Assembly: GCA_035041965.1 (NCBI GenBank)
Contig: JAPYMA010000402.1
Location: 1-64,000, forward strand
Source: Anisakis pegreffii
Taxonomy: Eukaryota > Nematoda > Chromadorea > Rhabditida > Anisakidae
Reading direction: 5' to 3'
DNA length: 64,000 nt
Shown piece after piece: positions 23,501 through 43,600 of the stretch. The position numbers and the translations under genes are program-made. The notes beneath the pieces were generated by a model, which saw only the letters and a list, made by a program, of their open reading frames with translations, was not told the DNA's origin and made no database searches. The number at the start of each line of letters is the position of its first letter. The first letter of the stretch is position 1.

Positions 23501-26500
23501 TTTGATGTGAATATTTGGCCAACAGTTTGCAGGGGAATGACGAAAGCCGATATTGATAGTAAATTGCAGATCAATGACGAGCGTCTCCGTAAGACGATCG
23601 CTCAAGAAAGCCCATCTAATGAAGTAGGCGGTATTTTCGATTCACAGTGTTGTTGATTTTCTGAAGCTTCAGACATTCGCTGTCAAATTAAATCGTATAG
23701 CTGAATAGAGTTCGTAAAATTGTGTAAACTGGACATTCAATGAATTCGAAAAAATTTTTTCAACTGATAAATGTCTTTCTGAAAATCATTTAACACAGCA
23801 AATTCGTACTTGGAATCGCTTGTGTTCTGTATCAGTTGAATAGGTTGAATCTTATAATTAAACAAAATGAACTAGTACAATATGAATTAATATTTGTTCA
23901 AAAATAAAAATTAACGAAGTTTCTGAAGAGCAGACTTAGTAGACTTCAAATATAAATTTTTTGCATGATTAAGTTCCAGAAGAAATCAATTATGTGCTTC
24001 TGTTATCGTTTGTATGGCTCAACTGAAAGCTTTCACAATCATTTACGCAATTATCATTCGATTTCGATCCCGAGGCCAGTTCATTTTCGCAGGTTGGTAA
24101 TTGCTTTTTATTTCATTGTCTGACTTATTCGTTGTTAATTCACGTTTCCTCTCAATTATGGTTCGTTAATCCGGTCAAATTTTAATCAATCCTTTACAGT
24201 GATCAACCAAAGTCGACCAGTCGCGCAAGTGTGAAATCAAAACCTCTGCAGTTGCCTAGAAATAGTTTGAAGAAGGAAAAGAAGCATCCATTAAAAATCG
24301 TGTTCAACGAAACTATCGACAATGATATTAAAAATAATACAAAAACTCATATTCGTTCACAATTGAAACATTTGTATGCAGATGGTTTTGTTTATGGTTT
24401 TATCAAATGGAAACGGAGAAGAAGCTTGAATCGATACGTTTATCATTATTTCTGGTGAGTTAATTGTCAAGCTGTGCTCAAAAATGTTTAGACATAATGG
24501 AATGATCGATTCTGAAATGCTCAAATTGCGATATGCATTGCAGTAAATCTTTTTTTAAATTTTAAAAGCAATGTTTCATTAGCTGCTGAGTATGTATTGC
24601 AATATTGTGCAGCAATTGATTGTTGAAAATTGCTCTTACAGTTGTATAGCATGAAGCAGCAATCATAAAAATAGTAATAATGATAATACTAAAATGATAG
24701 TAATGGTATCTTAATGATGATAATGATGGCGCTAGTTCACAACTTCATTCATAGTATTGTACAGGTGATGTATTTAAGGACTTGCGCGCAATGCTCGAAA
24801 AGCAATTATGGCGATGTGATCGGTTACGGATGTGTTTATCCATGTGAACTTGTTATTGTTCTGTCGTTGTGGTCTCATTATCTGAAGAAGCATTCAAGCA
24901 ATATTGCTGAACGTTTTTGGTATGTTTCTTCATCGTTTCATTCTTGTTGCTTTTGATCTCTTTAAGGAAATTCATTCGCGCTGCAGCTGAATAAAGAATC
25001 GCTCATTGTGACAACATTAATTTTCAAGGAAAATTTATTAACAAAAGCGTTTTTCCCGTTATTATATCTGTTTTATGTGATATTCAGAAGATTTTGCTCA
25101 TTCATCGTGGCTTCATTCGTGCCATTCTTTCAGGAAGGCTATCGCTGAAAAATACAAATTTCCTTTGATACCTCCAGAGTAAGTTTCAATGCGATGGTCA
25201 TTTGAAATGCTTCAAATTGTTTTGTCTGATCAGTCAAACGAATTATTTTTGAATTTGAAGTGACGTATTGTATTATTTCATCAATAGAGTAGTAGAGTAG
25301 AGTCACTTTCAAGAATTTTAATATGTTTCATCACTTTACTCAACAATTGTCATTCGATTCTTTCGCGATACTTTTATAGCCGTTTAGATAATGAATTGAA
25401 TATCTCAGTTTGGATAACGTCAGTTTGATTTGGTTTGACCAGTTAGATCGTTAAATTAAATAATTGATATGCTGCATGCAATTATAAACAGTCCTGTCAT
25501 CATTTCGGAATCATTGTTGACCATTAACTCAATCTTTTGGCGTTAGGAACCTTTTGTGTTAAAATGTGAGAATATTTTTATGAGTGAGTGCTATAGAACT
25601 TATGAATAGAGCATTATTGCAATATGTAATGTAATTCAGTTTGAGTGCAGTTCGGACTGAAGCAGGAGCTAGTTTTAATCAAACTGATAATGCCTCAAAC
25701 TTATCATCAATCGATTGTTTCATTTGTCATCAGTATCCGACGTTTTTCCTTTGCGATGATTTTTCTCTAATCATTCATATTCTTCAATATCACCTGTCAA
25801 ACATAACGTCAAAAACACTCAACTTTCTAACTGCCAGGTTATCATTAACAGTTATAATTTATTTGTTTCGTTCATTTTTTCTTTCTGTTTTTTATAGAGC
25901 ATTTTTTTAAAATCGTACTGTCTTGTCTATTACACATTCTGCTGAGAGAGTACAATTTCTTGTGCCAAAAAAACAAAACAAAAATAAACCCATTTGAACT
26001 AACATTTCGCATAAAGATTATCTTTTTTTGTGTTTTAGATCAGAAATGAATACTGCACGATAGCGTAAATCTCAATTTTCGGTTATATTTTTTCAATAGA
26101 TCTGGATTATAGAGTAAAGTTGATCGTAGATTCTTATTCCTGCAAAATTTACCAATTTCGGGTCAGAAATCAACTTGTTTTGAATTGATTCCTATCTTTG
26201 AGTTGGTCGAAAATTTATGTAAGTTTCAGGAGAACGGAACTGGAGGAATATATTCCGTATCTAAGTGTAACTAATAACGAATATTTCTTCGGAAACGACG
26301 ACAAACTAGTGTTGCACTGTGCGAAATGCGATTACCGATGTGAATTAGTTGAGCGATTTCTGCAGCATGCAGTGTGGCATTCGGTGAAGCACTCGACTGA
26401 ACGTCTGCAGAAGTTAAGCTTAGACACTCCGAATGAAGAATGCTCTCTTATCAAAAAGTAAGTTTGTTCATCTTAGTTTGTGTTATTCTGTAAAGGATTC

Positions 26501-26978
26501 GAATTAGATATCGTATTTTGCGATACTAATTCACGTTAACTTCGATTGATGAGCGCAATTGTGAGGTATTGTTGTTGTTTAAAGAACATACTCTGTTACA
26601 TACTGGCTTGTTCAAGCTATTATGATCGTAACATAACATTTTAGGATTTTAGGAATTTTTGCCGTTATCAGTAAATTCAAATAGTGAAATTTTAAGAAGA
26701 TTATTTAAATTAATGTTAATGGTATCTAAATAGTTTTATATTCTTCAATCGCACTGTTACTGTTCATTTTGCTGAGATTGATGATGCAAGGTTGTGATCG
26801 TTGGTTCAATTGTAGTTTTTTGGTTGAAGAACCCATCTTGGAATCAATAATCTTAGCGTCGTGTCGCAATTTCAATCCTGTGCAACGTGTGTGTCGACAG
26901 TGTTTCGCAATTTTGGATTGTTCGAACAAGCTGAATGTTTTAGAGCACTACTATAAAATTCATGAAGAAGAATTGTAA
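20515..26978 (+). CDS. Multi zinc-finger-like protein, about 717 residues, unrecognised
   Basis: Sixteen exons join with consistent phase: 20515-20589, 20700-20940, 21288-21353, 21702-21810, 22113-22204, 22319-22417, 22844-22972, 23180-23245, 23533-23623, 23974-24092, 24200-24454, 24779-24919, 25134-25178, 25640-25837, 26230-26457 and 26777-26978 (TAA). Eight C2H2-like modules are visible, nearly all on separate exons. They are CRKC...H (20820), CFCYKTF...H-x5-H (22128), CSLC...H-x5-H (22850), CFCYRLY...H-x4-H (24000), CAQC...H-x4-H (24783), CFIC...H-x4-H (25720), CAKC...H-x4-H (26322) and CRQC...H-x4-H (26893). Spacings are irregular and TGEKP-type linkers are absent, so this is not an ordinary array of DNA-contacting fingers. 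A basic segment (24290-24440) has KKEKK and KWKRRR patches suitable for nuclear import. The start exon is missing. I do not recognise an orthologue. A nuclear nucleic-acid or protein-binding role is inference. Confidence 0.75.
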
Positions 26979-28209
26979 TTTGCTTTCCTTTCGATTCACA
27001 TTTCTATCTTTTCAATTTGAAATTTAGCATTTGAGCATAATATATCTGGCGAGAAATTTCGTTCCTAAATAAAGTAATTGAAGAAATTGAAACTTCCACC
27101 CATTTTTGCATTCAAACATTATGTTAGCTGTAATGAGATTATATCATTTTCATGCATTCGCAATCGTCATTGATGCATTCTTTGGATACTTTCTTATTTG
27201 ATAACGCATAAACACATGAGCATTGTATATGTTATGTGTTTTGCAATTATACTTAAAGTTTGGTTTTTCATTCGCGTAAAGCTTAGTCTCTTTTCAGTTT
27301 CAGGAAGGATATCGCCACGTTCTACCGCTCTATTCTATGAAAACTTCTCTTGTTGGATAAAGTCCATCCACTCGACGTTATTAAACAATGGTGTGACTTA
27401 CTTTTGGGAGTATTTGTAAAATGGCAATCGAACATCATCTCTCATAAACATTAATATCTCATGAATATTGCTCAATAAATGGCATAATCTTATCATGGAT
27501 GCAGCATTAAGCTTTAATGATGTTAACATTTGTAGAAACTTCATGACTTGAATGTATGAATCAATATTTTATTCGAATGAGTTTACCCCTGATGATGTTT
27601 ACGGGTTATTCTTTTCACTTTGAAACTTGACAGATATTGTGCTGTGGATTTCATTGTTACTTTGTTATTGTTTTTGTTAGTTCTGGCACTGTCACTTTGT
27701 CTTGATTCTTGTTATATTCAACAATGTATGGTTAGTTGATTCAATTGGAAGGGTGTGCAATCAGCCGAATCAAGAGTGCTTTTGATGTGTTGTTTCGGTG
27801 TTAATCTTATTGTGAACCGATGGAGCTTTATTTTTTTGTTTGAATTCTGTACAATTAATAAACTTACGAAGATTTATAAACTCATTCGGCATTTGTGAAC
27901 GAATCTTCAGTTATATAAATCGTTTCTCTTCGATTCGATGACTTTATTTAAGAATGTTTTTTTGCTTGTTTATTTCTTAATTTCCACATATACAATACAA
28001 AAGTATTAGGATTTGCTTTTTCATTCACTGGAATACACACGGATATGTTTGCATCGTAATCATTATTACTTCTCCTAAAAGAATGAGTGATGAAAACTTC
28101 TCAGTGTCTCATGGCTCACTTAGGATAACGACCAATTTTATTTCCATTGACGCATACACCAGCCAGTAAGTAAGTGCTGTTAGAAAATGTACGTAAAAGT
28201 ATGGTATAA
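26979..28209. other. Intergenic, nothing recognised
   Basis: T-rich sequence between the zinc-finger gene and the next candidate exon. I see no exon pair, RNA gene or repeat that I can support. Confidence 0.5.
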
Positions 28210-28426
28210 GTGAAATTCCGTTCAATAAAATCATTGACTGAGGATCTGATAAAATGGTTTATCAACGTTGTTATCATTATTATTATTGCTGTTATAATTA
28301 CCGGGTTTTGCAGTTGGTGGTTAAGAGATTTAAAATTGTTCCGGATGCGCCGTGCAAATTTTCGTAAAGCTGAGCGATTCGTTGGCTTTCGCGCAGATCC
28401 AGGTTTGCTGACACGAATCCGAAATG
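28210..28426 (+). CDS. Candidate exon of a small single-pass membrane protein
   Basis: An open frame of about 72 codons ends exactly at a strong GTAAGT donor (28427). It begins with a polar segment and then has a hydrophobic helix of about 24 residues (codons 16-39: a WFINVV start, a run of Ile, then AVIITGFCSWW). A strongly basic segment follows (LRDLKLFRMRRANFRKAERF). The positive charge after the helix suggests a cytoplasmic C-terminal side. No in-frame ATG precedes it, so an upstream exon is expected, and I could not place the downstream one: a site at 28519 leads quickly to a stop. Family unknown. A chance frame in T-rich DNA cannot be excluded, though the basic half is not what T-rich noise gives. 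Confidence 0.4.
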
Positions 28427-29183
28427 TAAGTTGGCATGTGCATTATTCCATCAACATTTCGGCAGTTTTGTATTTTAGGTTGATAAAATCAAAACGGCAT
28501 TTCGTTCACATTCGCAGTTGTGAATGTGTTGCTTAGTTAGAGCACAGCAAGAAGTGTCCGCATGAACGAAGTGCCCTTGTGATTTTACCAACCTGAAATA
28601 CAACATTACCCGTATTTCCCTTTACAGTAGCATATTTCACATTATGAACGCATGCCTCTGTTTACGTACGAATAGTCAGTCCAACGCACGAGTAATATAT
28701 CGATTCACATGTTCCTCGTGAACTGATTTTGAGAATAACCGAAGTTCATCAGTGTATTAGTTCACTGGTCCAGTTTGTGAATCGTATTTGACACTTTTTG
28801 TCTTATTTAAAAATGAATTAATAGTTTGTTGTTTTGTTTTGACAAATTTGCCATCCACGAATCGTCTGGATATTCATCGTCTAGAGCTATCCTGTGGAAA
28901 TTGTTTAAACACTGTTAATTCACTGGACATTCACGATAGGATTATGTGAATTTGTTTCTATTCTTAATTGAACAGATTACTCGAAACTAAGCCCAAAATT
29001 ACTGCAAAAAAGGGCCTGGTATTTGTGAATAAAATACAACGACAAGATCATAGTATTATCATTGAGGAAATATAGCTATTTTCTTAAAGCTATCTGAGTT
29101 AGCGCAGTGGCGCTTATTCTTATACATTTTATCACTATAGCTCTATAGAGGTTACTATCTTCAAGCTAACCATACTCCCAGCT

Positions 29184-30056
29184 TTGCCCAATAACACATC
29201 AATTTGCAAGATAATGAACAGTCAGAAAGGAACAATAAATGATAATAACAAAACTAAGAGGAAAGTAGTCTCGTTGACAATCGATTTCAAAAAAGAAGCG
29301 ATCGAGAGATACGAACATGGTGCACGTGTGGTTCAGTTAGCAAAAGAGTACGGCAAATCAGTCTCAACAATCAGTTCAATAATGGCTCAGAAAGAAAAGT
29401 ATAAGAATGCTGATGTGGCTCGAGGAGTGAAAGCGCTGACAAAACAACGCTCAAAAAGCATCGATCAGGTGGAGAAGTTACTCTTGATATGGATTAACGA
29501 GATGATTGCTCTGGGCAATAGATTGTCCGATGCTGTGATTTGCAATAAGACAAGGATGTTGTTTGCTTAGTTATCGCACACAAATGAGGAAACGCAACCG
29601 TTCAAAGCAAGTAGAGGATGGGTTGATAAATTCAAAAGACGAGTCGGTATTTCCGATCTCATTCGATGTGGCACTGCTTATCGAGCGATTCTCAGTAACA
29701 CGCCGAGCACCTCCAATGATAGTAGCAATGAACACATGCAACAGACGCCTATCGACGAGAGTAATGGAAATAATACAGATTTAGATGGATTACTGATTCA
29801 CGATCAGTTGTTTAGTATCGATGAAACAAGTCCATTTTGGAATGAATTGTTGACCGTCAGTCCTTTTCTCAATAATAACCCCAACAACAATAATATTGTC
29901 TCTACCTCTGTTACTGTCAGCAACAGTAATGAGATTCATAATAACAACCTCATCATTGACACTAATCATGCATCATATCCATCACAAGCATACCCGTCAT
30001 CATCATCACCTCAATTTGCAATTTTAAAGAATACTTCTTCATCAGAGGTAATTTAA
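29184..30056 (+). CDS. Psq/CENP-B-type DNA-binding protein with in-frame TAG
   Basis: The frame, with its first ATG at 29214, encodes a pipsqueak/CENP-B N-terminal helix-turn-helix (KRKVVSLTIDFKKEAIERYE, then VVQLAKEYGKSVSTISSI). It continues into the second CENP-B-type HTH: LLLIWINEMIALGNRLSDAV and ICNKTRMLFA, then after the stop FKASRGWVDKFKRRVGISDL. The TAG at 29568-29570 sits between the two conserved halves and the frame on both sides is intact, so it is a single nonsense codon in an otherwise complete paired domain. After about residue 170 the protein is Ser/Asn-rich with Asn runs and ends at TAA 30056. The DDE transposase core of pogo/Tigger elements is absent. Options are a domesticated transposase N-terminus newly broken, stop readthrough or a base error. 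A donor at 30048 (GAG|GTAATT) would join in frame to the NVL exon at 30130. Confidence 0.65.
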
Positions 30057-30111
30057 TCGTGTCTTGTGCTTACTTAATCTCTATGATTACTTATATCATT
30101 GAATGATAGTA

Positions 30112-36773
<6,662 letters not shown>

Positions 36774-39700
36774 TCATCCAGTTTGAATTGACTGTTCGTC
36801 AGATTTTGTTTATTAATTGTTAATTGTTTCAGTTTATCACATCATAATTCGTGATCATTTCATCCATTCTTGGGTCGACAGAAAATGTTTTGCGTTCATT
36901 AGACATCGTTTTTGCTAATTCTATTAGTGTTGTTGTCAGTTATTGTTTGTTCACTTTTATGTTGACAGTTTTGTTGGTTTATTTGTAAAATTCGTTTGAC
37001 GATTGTTGAACTGAGTGCTGTTTTTGTTGAGAAATTGTTGTTCTCTTTTTTTAATAAAAAAGTTCAATTTTTCGACACGACTTGTAGCTGTTGGGCAGTT
37101 TATAACGATCGGGTATGATTGCTTTCATCGTCATTTAATCTCAAACAGCTTCGTCGATTTGATTCTCTCAAAAATTGACTCATTAACAATAACTGTGCAA
37201 TTGTGATCGTTTAGAGCTAAAAGTAACGAAAAGATGAATCTTGGTATACATGGTCTTCTAGCTATGGGGAGCGGTAGGATAATGATTATCATTTACTGTA
37301 AGTTTACATTGAGAGACTGGATGTTGTTTGATGGGGAAGTTTATAAGGATTGGGATATTGACGAGTAGAGACATTGCGATAAAATACTCTCAAGAGTTAC
37401 CGCTCAGTGTATATCCTCGGTGTTTGAGTAGAAAACTGCTATCATATCATAAAATCGTCAGTTGTTTCGGGTTTGATCAGTAACTTCATGACCCTTTGGT
37501 ACCATCGGATAGAAGTCGTTCGCAGATTTCAACATATTTATGCATAAGATTATGATGATAACTAAGAATTCGAGGAGGCTTCGTTCATTTCAGAGGTATT
37601 TATGTAACGTACACTTAGGCTTTTCCATTATGCCGCATATCTCCATATAATTGATCGCAATTTAAACCTCAGTTTTGATCAGCAACCCCATCATCCTTCT
37701 ACGAAATCAGATTCACCGATTATTTTTCTGTATTCTTCATTTGACGATCCTAAGCTCACATCTGCACTGAACAGGAAATTTTTTATATATGCCTCTTGGG
37801 AGGTGCGGAATTATGTATTAGTATATTACCATTACAAGAAATGTGTTGTCGTCTTCGACAGGAAGTTCTTACAATGGATTTAGCAGAAGTTTGTTTAACA
37901 TCTCAACAGCACGATTCTGCGGGATTCTTCAATGAATTTCATGTAACTCCACATTCGAATAAATCGCTACTCATAACAGCGATCTTCAGATAGAAGGAAT
38001 TTGAGATATTCATAAGTTACATGACTTTGCGTGCAAGACCACTCCATTGTGTTGATACAAATCGGTACCTTTCCAGACTTTGTCATAGCGACATTTTTTA
38101 GTACTATTCGATAGAGGAAATCGTGGGCTATCAGGAAGGCATTTATCAACGGAAAAACCTCATTTCCAATGATACAGCCGCGGTTGTGAAACAACTGGGC
38201 GATTTCTTAGCGTCGCCTATCTCTTTGTATCTCACTGGTCCGTCCACATGCTATCGCACGGCGTGCCTGTTGGCCTTCTGTTGAACCACCATCCCCCTTC
38301 CACCCCCCCCTCCATGCGACAATTTAAATGACCGCAATGCTCCTTCTGCAGTGATTGTCTATTATATCTATGATACATATCAAAAGAAAAGTCATGAAAT
38401 TTACTCGACAATTAAGAAATGTCGATGGTATCAATGGATCACTTCTTTGTGACCAAATATGCATTTTAAAAATACCATTGAACATTTGCAGTGAAATTAT
38501 TTTTAAAGAAATCAGTCAGCAATGATCTCTCAACCTCCCTGCATCTTCTCAACGCCCTCAAATTCCTCCCCTACTAGAATTACTGCTGTGTATAATTCAT
38601 TAAAACGTCAATCAATCGCTTCCACTACACAAGAAGTAAAAAATATGCAAACATCGATTTCGGTGAAGTACCATGATGCAAATATTGAAGGATTCTCGTG
38701 AAGTCACATTATTAAACTGCTTGAATTAATAATAATAATAATAACGTATCCAAAAGCACTGAGGAGTGTTAAGACAGCAAGTTCCATTCGAATTACTATC
38801 ATTTGATTGCAAATTGTTTATCGGAAGTGACATTTGAGCGGAAAAGAGGAAATTTGTTGGTTTTGTTAGTGTTTTGATTGTTTGTTGCGAAAACTTATGT
38901 GTGAAATTGTTGAATAATCGATTGTTGCGACAAGTTGAAGTGATGAGATAAAATGAGTTGTTAGCTATATGCAGAGCTTAGATGATAGAAGATGCGGTTG
39001 TATATGGCATAATCACGCTTATGCGTTCATGTGTATGTGTGTGTGTTTGTGCATGATGGAATTGTTTAAGAAAAGATATTGGAGATTTGGATAAGAACAT
39101 CTGAACAAAGCAAATCCTGAGAGAGAACGACCAGATGCATAGGAGGCGGCATTGTGATGCTTTCAGATTAGTCGAGCAGATAGAGCGCGATAAGTTTAGA
39201 ATGAAAAGAAATGATTCCGTTGATTTAGATGGCCATCAGGCGTCGTCACGTTTTGATTCAGTTTAGTGTCGCTCGCTTCATTGATTTTATCATATCATAG
39301 AGCATTATCGCTCGCCCTCTTATTCTCGGCAGTCTCTTCAATTAGCCCAAGTTATTCATTCTGAACGAATGAGGAACAATCTTCAGCTCGCATCGATTTC
39401 TTGAATCACTTCCTCACTGAGTTGAGTATCATTTCAACGAATGCCAAGTAACATTTCCAAAGATTCTAATTTAAGAATTGAATAACATTTCAAATGTTGC
39501 TACATCGTGCCATTGTCAGTTATAAAGTTCTATTGGCTTAGGCTTCACTGCCGCCTTCTATGCTGTTCCTGCATTGAATCAATGTCATTTTCAATGCGTT
39601 ATGTGATAGATATGTGCGCTTTGGGTCTGATATGAATGGTGAATCTCCAGTTATGTTCACGGCTGCAAATAAAATCAAATCTCCATGGATATCCGTTTGA

Positions 39701-40622
39701 TGTTATGCATATATCCATTATTTATTTCATTTTGCTTATCCATTATTTGTTTTATTCGCACATTTAGTTCATTTCGTATTCATTCTATCTGCGTGTGCCT
39801 CATTTAGACGATCATATTTCTGGATGAGTTAAGATGTATCAATCCGATTTTAAGTGATAGGGCAATGGAAAAATTGTTAGGTGCGGATGTTGGTGGATTT
39901 CTTATATGTACAACTTTCGTATGGTTGATAATGAGAGGGACACACTTTATTGGGTAAATTGTTGACTGTCAACGTAGTTCAGAGCATATTTTGACCAACT
40001 GATGAGATATTCATCGTGACTGACATTGACATTCACCAACAATGCATAATTAGCGATTTAGTCCGTTCAAGAATATCCAAATACGATCTCAGTCACAATT
40101 TTTTCCATTCTTGCGCTTCATTTAACGACTCATGTTTTGGTTATAAATTCATTTTTTACTAATTGAAGTGCCACTTGCAGATTGTCAAATGATGAAGATA
40201 AGAATGCTTTTGAGGTTATGAGATGTGCACATAGGTGATCAGTTTGAATAGGCATGATAAGTTTACTGCTATGTGTCTATATGACGATTGAATTGGCTAA
40301 TACGAACACAACTGATGGGTATTCGAAGTATGGAATACCACTAAACTATTCGTTAGTTTTCTACTATTTCATCGCATTGTTTCTCTGAATCTTTCGTAGA
40401 ACTCACCAACATGTTAAATTTGTTTGATGTTAATTCATTAGTGTAACTATTGTTTAATAGCATAGTTGTTGTGATCAACATGTTAAAGTGTGCAATTAAA
40501 TGTTCATCACTGAATTTGATTGTGGAAATTCTGATCATTGTTGATTGAACAAACTGAGAATCTATCACAAATTTGTTCTATTAATACCAAGCAATCACCG
40601 CTACTTCTAACACCACCTTAAG
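36774..40622. other. Intergenic between NVL and the channel gene
   Basis: No gene is supported over this 3.8 kb. Simple motifs occur: a TG-rich run near 39030-39055, a C-rich patch near 38300-38313 and an ATA/AAT run near 38729. The 5' exons of the ion-channel gene, including its signal peptide, probably lie in the right half, but I could not identify them. Confidence 0.45.
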
Positions 40623-43600
40623 GTTTTCCTTGAGAGATGAGGCAGATGAATTCGTTGATAAACGCAGCACGAATGAACAAGATATCAAGGATTGGTGGCC
40701 ACCTAAAGACGGCGAATGCATCGACGATGCACTAGTGATCACTGAACTGCTTAAAGATTACGATAAGTTCAAGTTGCCAGGCGGTTCGAATGTTCAAGTC
40801 TCTGTTGAGGTTCGTATTATGCACGCTTTGGGTGTTCAGTGGTCAAATATTGATGGATTGCATTAATGGATTTGTTTATCTGAACGGCTTGATGTTTTCG
40901 TTGATCGGTATTGCAGATTTGGGTACAAGAAGTGTCGAAAATAATCGAAATAACAAGTGAATTTGAGTTGGATATTTATGTGACCGAAAAGTGGATCGAC
41001 CCTTCGCTTGCATACGATCACCTCAATCCTTGCAAGAAGTGGGTCAATCTTGATGATCATCTATCTTGCAAATGCTGAAAGCGCAATAGTTTTGTTAATT
41101 GAATCGATGAAAGATAAAATTGTCGCCTAAATTTAGCAAGATGCTTTTGCAATTTCCTTACTGAAAACGAATCCGAGTTCGCAGGCAGCCAATGGAATTG
41201 CAAAATGTTTTTTTAAGTTTGATTTTCGAACACTGCCATAGGAAGTACTGCCATATAAGGAATCAATGAGCTCTCATTCATGGATTAGAGATATTGATCT
41301 TGAAATGATTCGGCAGTCTCACTGCATGTGAATATTTCACTTAGCGCAATCAAATGACGATTTTGAAGGAATATGTCAGTGGATGGTGGTAAAGTATTAC
41401 CGCAAATTTGGAGTCCACATGCTTGTTTTGTGAACAGCAAAGATGCGTCCATACATCGAAGTCCATTCATCAACATATTCTTGCAAATATATAGCAACGG
41501 CAGTGTATGGCACAATTACAGGTGATCAGCAGAGTATCAATCACAATGCTTCACAGGAACATTCACCTATTTATCACCTTAATAGTGCTTAACTTTATCG
41601 CAATTTATTTTTCAACTGCATCTATTAATTCAACACCTCGTAATTCGATCACCTCATTATTTCAATATATTATTGTAATATACCTTCATTTATCAACAAA
41701 CTTTAGTACCTTTGTAATACTCATTACGTGATGAGAATGAGATCGCATTGCTTCAGATATTGCTATCAAAACTGTTCATTATTCTCCGATTTTACTTCGC
41801 ATTTTAGGAGCACCGCTAAATAGACAGCAGTTTTGTTGATTATTTTTTGGAGTCAACTTATTCAGAGAACACAATTTTAGGATAAAACTCACAGGTCCAT
41901 GCTCAAATGCATTAAGAACGTTTCCGATTGACCAGCAGAAGTGTATGCTTTTCTATGAATCGTTTAATCACAATTATGAACAAGTAAATTCTAATTTTCA
42001 TTCCACTGAACTTAAACTTGTATGAATCACTATTGCCAAATCCTGATACAGTGAACAATTGGATTTCAATTGTAAAAAAAAAACAATTTCACGCTAAATA
42101 GATTTCCAATGAAAAATATTCAACTTATTTAGGCGTTTTGTTCATTACTCAGGCACGTTTTTTTCATGTATTTATCCGTCATTGCATAAGTCATTTGAGG
42201 TAGCGATGGAATGGACTGAAACTGCTCCACCAATAACAATTTTGAAGCAAAACATCACTTTACCTGACTATGTGCTAGTCGATTTCACAGCCACAAGTGT
42301 GAGGAGGGTGAGGATGTTCTGCACGTTTTATAACATTTAATATTGACAAGCGTTTCTTTATCACCGTTTGTTTGGGAATACAACTTCGTCAATGTAACTG
42401 TATCATTAGGGTTCAGCAATATATTTTATTACAACCATTCAGTTCGAATACTCATTGTTGTCGTAATGTTGAACTATATCGCAATATTTTGATGTGAGCA
42501 TATTGTCACTGTTTCATTTCACTGAATGTCCAATTATTCTTCAGCTTCACTGCTTTCAAGCACATCTAAACAATGTCATAAATGCAATTTTTTCATGTCA
42601 TAAGCAAAATGCGTTTATTAATTGATTTCAGCTGTATCCACCTGGCATATGGAATGAACTCATCGCCACATTCACTTTTCAACGTCTTTATGGATTTTAT
42701 ATCTTGCAGGTTCCATTTGAAAGTTTTTTACATTTCATCCATACCGTTTCGATCATCCTTGTCCACAATTCTTGGATTTGATCTCATGAAGAAGAAAACT
42801 TATCAGTAGTTAATTTGAGAATTAGATTTGTTATGGGAATACAAGTTAGCTGGATCCAATTGTTCGAAGAAAATCAATTGATCATGTGCATAGCATCCAT
42901 GAAAATGAGCGATTGTATGCAGAATTACTGGATGATAATCACTTAATAACGGTTATCGAGTGTCTTCAAAATACAATTGTTATTACAGGTATATGTGCCA
43001 GCGTACATTTCCGTCTTCATTTCGTGGGTTTGTTTCTTTCCTCTTATCAGTCTATCATCGGTTCAGCATTTTACCGGATCCACATTTTCTTCTGACTATT
43101 CGCATGCCCAATTCATTTTCACATAAAGACTTGAGATAGCATAAGGTCTCATTATAGTCCAATTAGTTTTGTCGCATCAATTCCGAACGTTAAGCTACAT
43201 TATTTTAAGTCTACTCAGATCAAGATGACAATGAAGTAAATCAGTACTGGACAGTTGAACAGAGTAGAGTGAAAATGTTTCAGGTATCCTTCTACCTCGG
43301 TCCACACAATATCCCTTCGAGGACAACTGTTGGCGTTAACTCGCTTCTCGCTTTAACGTATCAATGCGCATTATTTTATCATAATTCATCTTCATACTTG
43401 TATTTTTCATTTATTCCTGACAATTAATTGTATTCTACGAAAGAATTTCTCGTATGAATTTGTATTCCGAAAAATGCACCATTCGCATTCCGAAAATTTC
43501 ACATTGATACAATCATTTTGAAGTTTCATTCAGATCGTTGAACAAAGTCATCGGAGTTTCTTCTTTGATGAACTAAAATAAACTTTCTTTGTCAGGTTTC

